From Elysia marginata (lineage: Eukaryota; Mollusca; Gastropoda; Plakobranchidae): a stretch of 29,914 bases of DNA. The stretch spans positions 71,274 to 101,187 of the forward strand of contig BMAT01012718.1 of NCBI GenBank assembly GCA_019649035.1, given 5' to 3'. This document shows, piece after piece, positions 26,283 to 29,914 of the stretch. The translations under genes were made by a program, and so were the position numbers. Below the pieces are notes generated by a model, which had not been told where the DNA came from, did not search any database, and saw only the letters and a list, made by a program, of their open reading frames with translations. Each line of letters begins with the position of its first letter. Within the stretch, counting starts at the first letter, position 1.

Positions 26283-26960
26283 CAGTAAAACCTCGTTATA
26301 CCGCCAATAACAGTGCCACCATAAAGTTGGCATTATAAAGAGAGTGGCGGTACAGCGAGCAAAACAAGAGACTGTTGCATTGCAAGCACTACACAGCTCA
26401 TTGCTCCCACTCCCAGTAGGCTAGGCGGAGGATGAGACACTAATTCGCACTGTCTTCACCCAGTGGGCTAGGCCAAAAGTTCTAGCAGCTTGAGACACAG
26501 ATTACATTGTTTTGCTTAGTCACGTTGTTAAGGGCCCCAGCCAAGCATCACATGCCTAGAGTAGACCTATCCCCTTTCTCACATTCTTCCTGTCCCCCCT
26601 TATTCCCCCCCCCCCCCCCCCTCTCTCTCTCTTTGTCTTTCACAAGCGCTCGCTGGCTCTTGTCTGTCCACGCAACCATCGGCGCCGCGCCTCTTGTGTG
26701 CGTGTGTGTGGAAAGTGATGAGGGAGGGGCAGACAGAGAGTAGGTTAGTGCGGCAGCTAGACTTTGTGGTTTTACGCTGGCGGTAAGCAGGCATTTTTTA
26801 TTGTGTTTACTGATATTATGTACGGCGGTAGGGACTGGCGGATGGCGGTACAAAGAGTTATTTTACTAATTTATATAGCAGCCAAACGGTACTGTAGCCA
26901 AAAGCAGGCGGTATGCGGGAATGGCGGTAAAACGGGGGGCGGTATGACGAGGTTTCACTG
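26283..26960. mobile_element. Non-autonomous DNA transposon (MITE-like), Tc1/mariner-pogo type ends
   Basis: The left end CAGTAAAACCTCGTTATACC and the right end, read inward, CAGTGAAACCTCGTCATACC are terminal inverted repeats differing at two of 20 positions and continuing as GCC. Both are flanked by TA (26281-26282 and 26961-26962), the target duplication of the Tc1/mariner superfamily. The 678-bp interior encodes no transposase; its apparent frames are low-complexity. GGCGGTA or GGCGGAT occurs repeatedly, mainly in the right 200 bp. It also contains a C17 run and (CT)n. The ends resemble pogo/Tigger-type elements. Confidence 0.88.
26605..26632. repeat. Poly(C) then (CT)n tract inside the transposon
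   Basis: Seventeen C residues are followed by a short CT run. Its length is likely to be unreliable in the assembly. Confidence 0.9.
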
Positions 26961-26962
26961 TA

Positions 26963-28500
26963 TCGATGGGCCTTCATTGTTGCTTGTCTTTGTTTTTAAG
27001 TTACACATGTTTGGTAACCTTCTGCCTTTTAGAACATTAGTTAACAGTAAAATTATATAAATAGAGACAACAGTTATAATTACATACATAATATTTGGTG
27101 TAAATTTATTGAACAATTTCATGTTTGTTCCTGTTTGGTGGTGTGATGAAGTTATAGAAGTGGTGTTGGAATGTCAAACTTTAAACTTTAATAATATAGT
27201 GGAGTCCATTTAATTTGAACTTTGATAACTCTAATCTGTTTTAGGATCGCGGCTAGTATTTTTTCTTTGTCATTCATCCTTCTCTCAAAGTTATGATATT
27301 TCAAAGTGAATTGGCTGTTCGCAAACACTCCATTGCATGAATCAATCTTAATTTACAAAGATTTCAAAAGAAAAAAAATCATACATTGTATACTATTAGT
27401 ATTACTAATATATGTAATTGCACATGTATTACTCATAAAAGAATAAAACAATTACGTTAGTTTTGACTCAAGTTGCATTTCAAATACATTTATATTGGAC
27501 AAATTTAGCAAAAAAGGATGCAAAGTTAGAGTCTCCTTAGTTTACCTCAGTCAATTGTGAGCTAAATAGACACTTACTTAGTCAAAAGAGCGGTGTATTT
27601 TAGTTAGTCTAAAAATCTCTTTCAGCTTATGAATCAGGCCTGATTGTTAAACTTAATACCTGTAGCTTATTTTTTCTTGGTTTTGGACAAGTTCAAATGA
27701 ATGTGTTCAGTATTAATTGAGGTGTTACTTTGGTAACACTACAGTTTGTGTCATATATAATAATTTTGAGATTTCTATATTTTATTTGCTCTAGTCTAAG
27801 TTCTAACCTTCCCAATTTCATCTTCATTTTAAAAACTAATCTTTACAATTACATAAAAAAAATGATAAATCCTGTATCCATGCTTTTTATTGTTGCTCTT
27901 GAGATTTTGCAAAAGTTTTTGTGTCACTCAAAATAGTAAAACCACAAGAATCCAAACTCTGCTTATTAAAACTCTCTTTTTAATCTGTATTCTTAATGTT
28001 GAGTCGTAAAAAATAATTTTCAATTGAGATAAAAGAGCCTTCCTAGTTTCACTTAGACTCTGTTACATGTGTATATATTTTTATGCAACTTAAAAAAAAT
28101 TTTTTGTCTTGAATTATATTTTTATATGTATGCTTCTTAAAAAAAACAATGAACTCCAGATAGTTTGAACTTGGTTACTAATAACGGTACTACTATACTA
28201 AGTTACACAGTAAAATAAGACCTTTTTCCTGGGTCAGATTTTAATTATTAAAAAGTTGAACATAATGAGTTTACGTTAGATGTATCATTTAGATATAAGA
28301 AACTGTCAAATGTATTTTAGCTTTGCATTTACAGTATAGTTATGTAAGTTCACTTTTATCGACATCCCGCTTATCAATATTTCAAAATCAAATATCATTG
28401 TGTTTTGTAGCTACAGAATTATTTCTTCTATATATCGTTACTTAAAATTTTCAACCATATCGATATATGTTTCCGCCCTTTCCAGTTTTTCTACATGCAG
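26963..28500. other. AT-rich intergenic DNA with weak transposon-end-like segments
   Basis: AGTGGAGTCCATTTAATTTG from about 27198 and AATGAACTCCAGATAGTTTG from about 28148 align with each other over some 35 bases in the same orientation. They resemble degraded Tigger-type ends. Nothing coding is recognised. Confidence 0.35.
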
Positions 28501-28687
28501 ACTTCAGAATGTTTGGAAAAAAGACATGCAAAAACAAAAATGGAAAAGAAAAACAAATATAATTGCTGTTAAAAAAATTAGGAAAAGAAAGACTTGTAGT
28601 TACAGCACAGCAAACCAAATGCCTCCCAAGCTCAATTCTCACGAAAAAAACAACAATCCAGTAAAGCAATCAGACATAATTGATTAA
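28501..28687 (+). CDS. Candidate terminal exon encoding a Lys/Arg-rich tail, unrecognised
   Basis: A pyrimidine-rich stretch ending ctacatgcag precedes an open frame of 61 codons (first full codon at 28502) ending in TAA at 28685-28687. Its first part reads LQNVWKKDMQKQKWKRKTNI and then AVKKIRKRKT, ending NPVKQSDIID. About a quarter of residues are Lys or Arg, as in nucleolar or nuclear tails. No upstream exon with a matching donor was found between 24116 and 28500, and the codons are A-rich like the surrounding DNA, so it may be chance. Confidence 0.22.
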
Positions 28688-28983
28688 GGGAAACAGTTAC
28701 AATACATGTAGGTAAAAATAACTAATGTTTTTTTCGTCAATGACCTTCCCATATTTTTCTCTTCGGCTTTGTACATGTATTTTTATTTATTTACATGTAT
28801 ATGTTGCTATCAACATTTTATCGATTTCCTAAAGCAAGTCAATACAACGATATAAGTGGATTGTACTGTAAATGATTTAGTTGCTTGGAAGTAGCTCCCT
28901 CATTAAAGCTTTTGTAGTCACTAAAAATTGAAGAACCTGTTTTATAAATGTAGTTACAGTTCACTTTGGATAATTTAAACCTC

Positions 28984-29029
28984 ATGGGAACAAAGTTTAG
29001 CTTCAAATCATCTGAAATTTTGTTCCCAT
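28984..29029. repeat. Perfect 11-bp stem hairpin
   Basis: ATGGGAACAAA (28984-28994) and TTTGTTCCCAT (29019-29029) are perfect inverted copies around a 24-nt loop. A TTTGGATAATTTAAAC segment upstream recalls subterminal sequences of pogo/Tigger-type elements. Confidence 0.65.
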
Positions 29030-29558
29030 AACTCTAACAATCTCTTTTCGTATACATGTACTTTTACAATGCACAATATGGATAAAATAAGTAGCATCAA
29101 TATTTTTCTAATATTAATTTCAGCTTGCTTTGAAAAAAAAATTCACATTATCAGAGTACTGGATAGTGACTATGTACATGTACATACATCACATGTAATA
29201 ATGTTGATTTTCTGTAAACCTTAATTTCTTAAATGTCCAGTGCATCATTTCATTTCTGCATTTACAGTGAATGTTGATTTTTTCCATGGCAAAAATAAAC
29301 TCTGAATGGAAGCATCAAGAGTTGTTTTTTTTTTTATTTAGTTCAGCTTTTTAATGTTTTAAAGTTTTAAATGGGTTATGGGTTATATATATGAGGACCT
29401 TAATTTGTCTCGATAAACTCATCCAACTACCGATGGTCAGTGTATATCCTTTTTTTTTCATTAATTTTTATACATGCACCTTTTGTTTTTCTTCTGTTTG
29501 TTCGAATTGTTAATGGAGTATGGTATGTTTTGTACAAAATTGTCATTGTTTGGGTAGA

Positions 29559-29632
29559 CAGACTATTGTAAAGAGCTTCGAGCCTACATGTAGGAAGAGA
29601 CGCTAGAAAATGACTTCATTATTATTATTATT
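29559..29632 (+). mobile_element. SINE- or LINE-type 3' terminus with (ATT)n tail
   Basis: TTGTAAAGAGCTTCGAGC followed by GAGACGCTAGAAAA and a run of ATT matches the 3' end of the SINE at 10889 (GTAAAGCGCTTAGAGCA, then AAGCGCTAAAAA). The middle contains CCTACATGTAGG, a perfect palindrome. Only the tail is preserved, so the parent element could be a SINE or a LINE sharing that tail. Confidence 0.6.
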
Positions 29633-29655
29633 TTGTACATTTCTATTGACTCTAT

Positions 29656-29806
29656 GGTAAATTCTGCTGGTCTTCCAATTGAACTTATTTAGAAGCTTTG
29701 GAGAGTCAAAGTTCTTGGTACAAGTATCTTACTATGGCTGCTGCCTTTCCAAATTCATAAATTTTGACTCTCCAAGGCTTAGTGTGGAAGACTGGCAGAA
29801 TTTAAC
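29656..29806. repeat. Long imperfect hairpin (two stem blocks)
   Basis: Outer stem: 29656-29677 pairs with 29785-29806 over 22 positions. Inner stem: about 29694-29710 pairs with 29762-29778. In plus-strand RNA almost every mismatch between the arms becomes a G-U wobble. An 18-nt bulge (29678-29695) faces about 7 nt on the other arm, and the terminal loop is about 51 nt. It could be a small foldback transposon or a transcribed hairpin. Confidence 0.7.
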
Positions 29807-29819
29807 TTTTAAAATAATA

Positions 29820-29914
29820 CAGTAGTATCCGATTAAACGCACGGTACTTCGGAGGCTTAATTAGCTTGCGTTTAGGAGATGCGTGCATTTATAGAAAGTA
29901 GTAAAAATTACTAG
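29820..29914 (+). mobile_element. Probable left end of a DNA transposon cut by the window edge
   Basis: TA followed by CAGTAGTATCCGATTAAACG has the TA-CAGT start and the T-rich TTAAACG segment common to pogo/Tigger-type ends, comparable with the element at 26283. Further in, GTGCATTTATAG is partly complementary to the start. The right end is outside the window. Confidence 0.45.

Noticed and set aside
26507-26853. Overlapping frames on both strands within the DNA transposon
   Set aside because: They are translations of poly(C), (CT)n and GT-rich tracts inside a non-coding element.

Overview
The window looks like nuclear DNA of an animal, most likely a mollusc and possibly a gastropod. It is AT-rich (roughly two thirds A+T by eye) and gene-poor. 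Short exons are separated by kilobase introns, microsatellites are common, and remains of a tRNA-derived SINE, a non-LTR retrotransposon and small DNA transposons are present. The animal origin rests on two conserved genes. The narrower placement is inferred from repeat style and the frequent TACATGTA octamer, and no marker gene fixes it.

Two genes can be named with confidence. On the minus strand, three short exons (17481-17559, 13574-13662, 12973-13040) encode the N-terminal part of a nicotinamide/nicotinic-acid mononucleotide adenylyltransferase (NMNAT), which makes NAD+. All three have consensus splice sites and compatible phases, and their joined product follows the NMNAT family motif by motif. 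The C-terminal exons were not found, so they lie beyond position 1 or were missed. On the plus strand, 22752-24041 is one uninterrupted 429-codon frame for WDR74 (yeast Nsa1), a WD-repeat factor of 60S ribosomal subunit assembly. The two genes are head to head, about 5.2 kb apart. They share no pathway, so the arrangement need not mean anything functional.

Layout: 1-3300 is anonymous AT-rich DNA. 3300-3930 is rich in AGATCT and ends in a 29-bp minisatellite. 4224-4945 holds an interspersed repeat followed by a decayed reverse-transcriptase fragment. 4950-10880 is mostly anonymous, with a 51-bp tandem duplication. 10889-11200 is a SINE with intact A and B boxes. 12973-17559 is NMNAT, with unexplained exon-like pieces in its first intron. 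17560-19430 is simple repeats and a 356-base assembly gap. 19540-19960 is a SINE fragment next to a second copy of the repeat seen at 4224. 20000-22750 is the upstream region of WDR74. 22752-24115 is WDR74 and its 3' end. 26283-26960 is a complete small DNA transposon with terminal inverted repeats and TA target duplication. The last kilobase holds a SINE-type 3' tail, a long imperfect hairpin, and what looks like the left end of another DNA transposon cut by the window edge.

No bacterial operon, CRISPR array or defence-like system is visible. The items most worth checking are the 151-nt hairpin near the right edge, the intronless WDR74, the exon-like islands in NMNAT intron 1, and the 26.3-27.0 kb transposon with its repeated GGCGGTA motifs.
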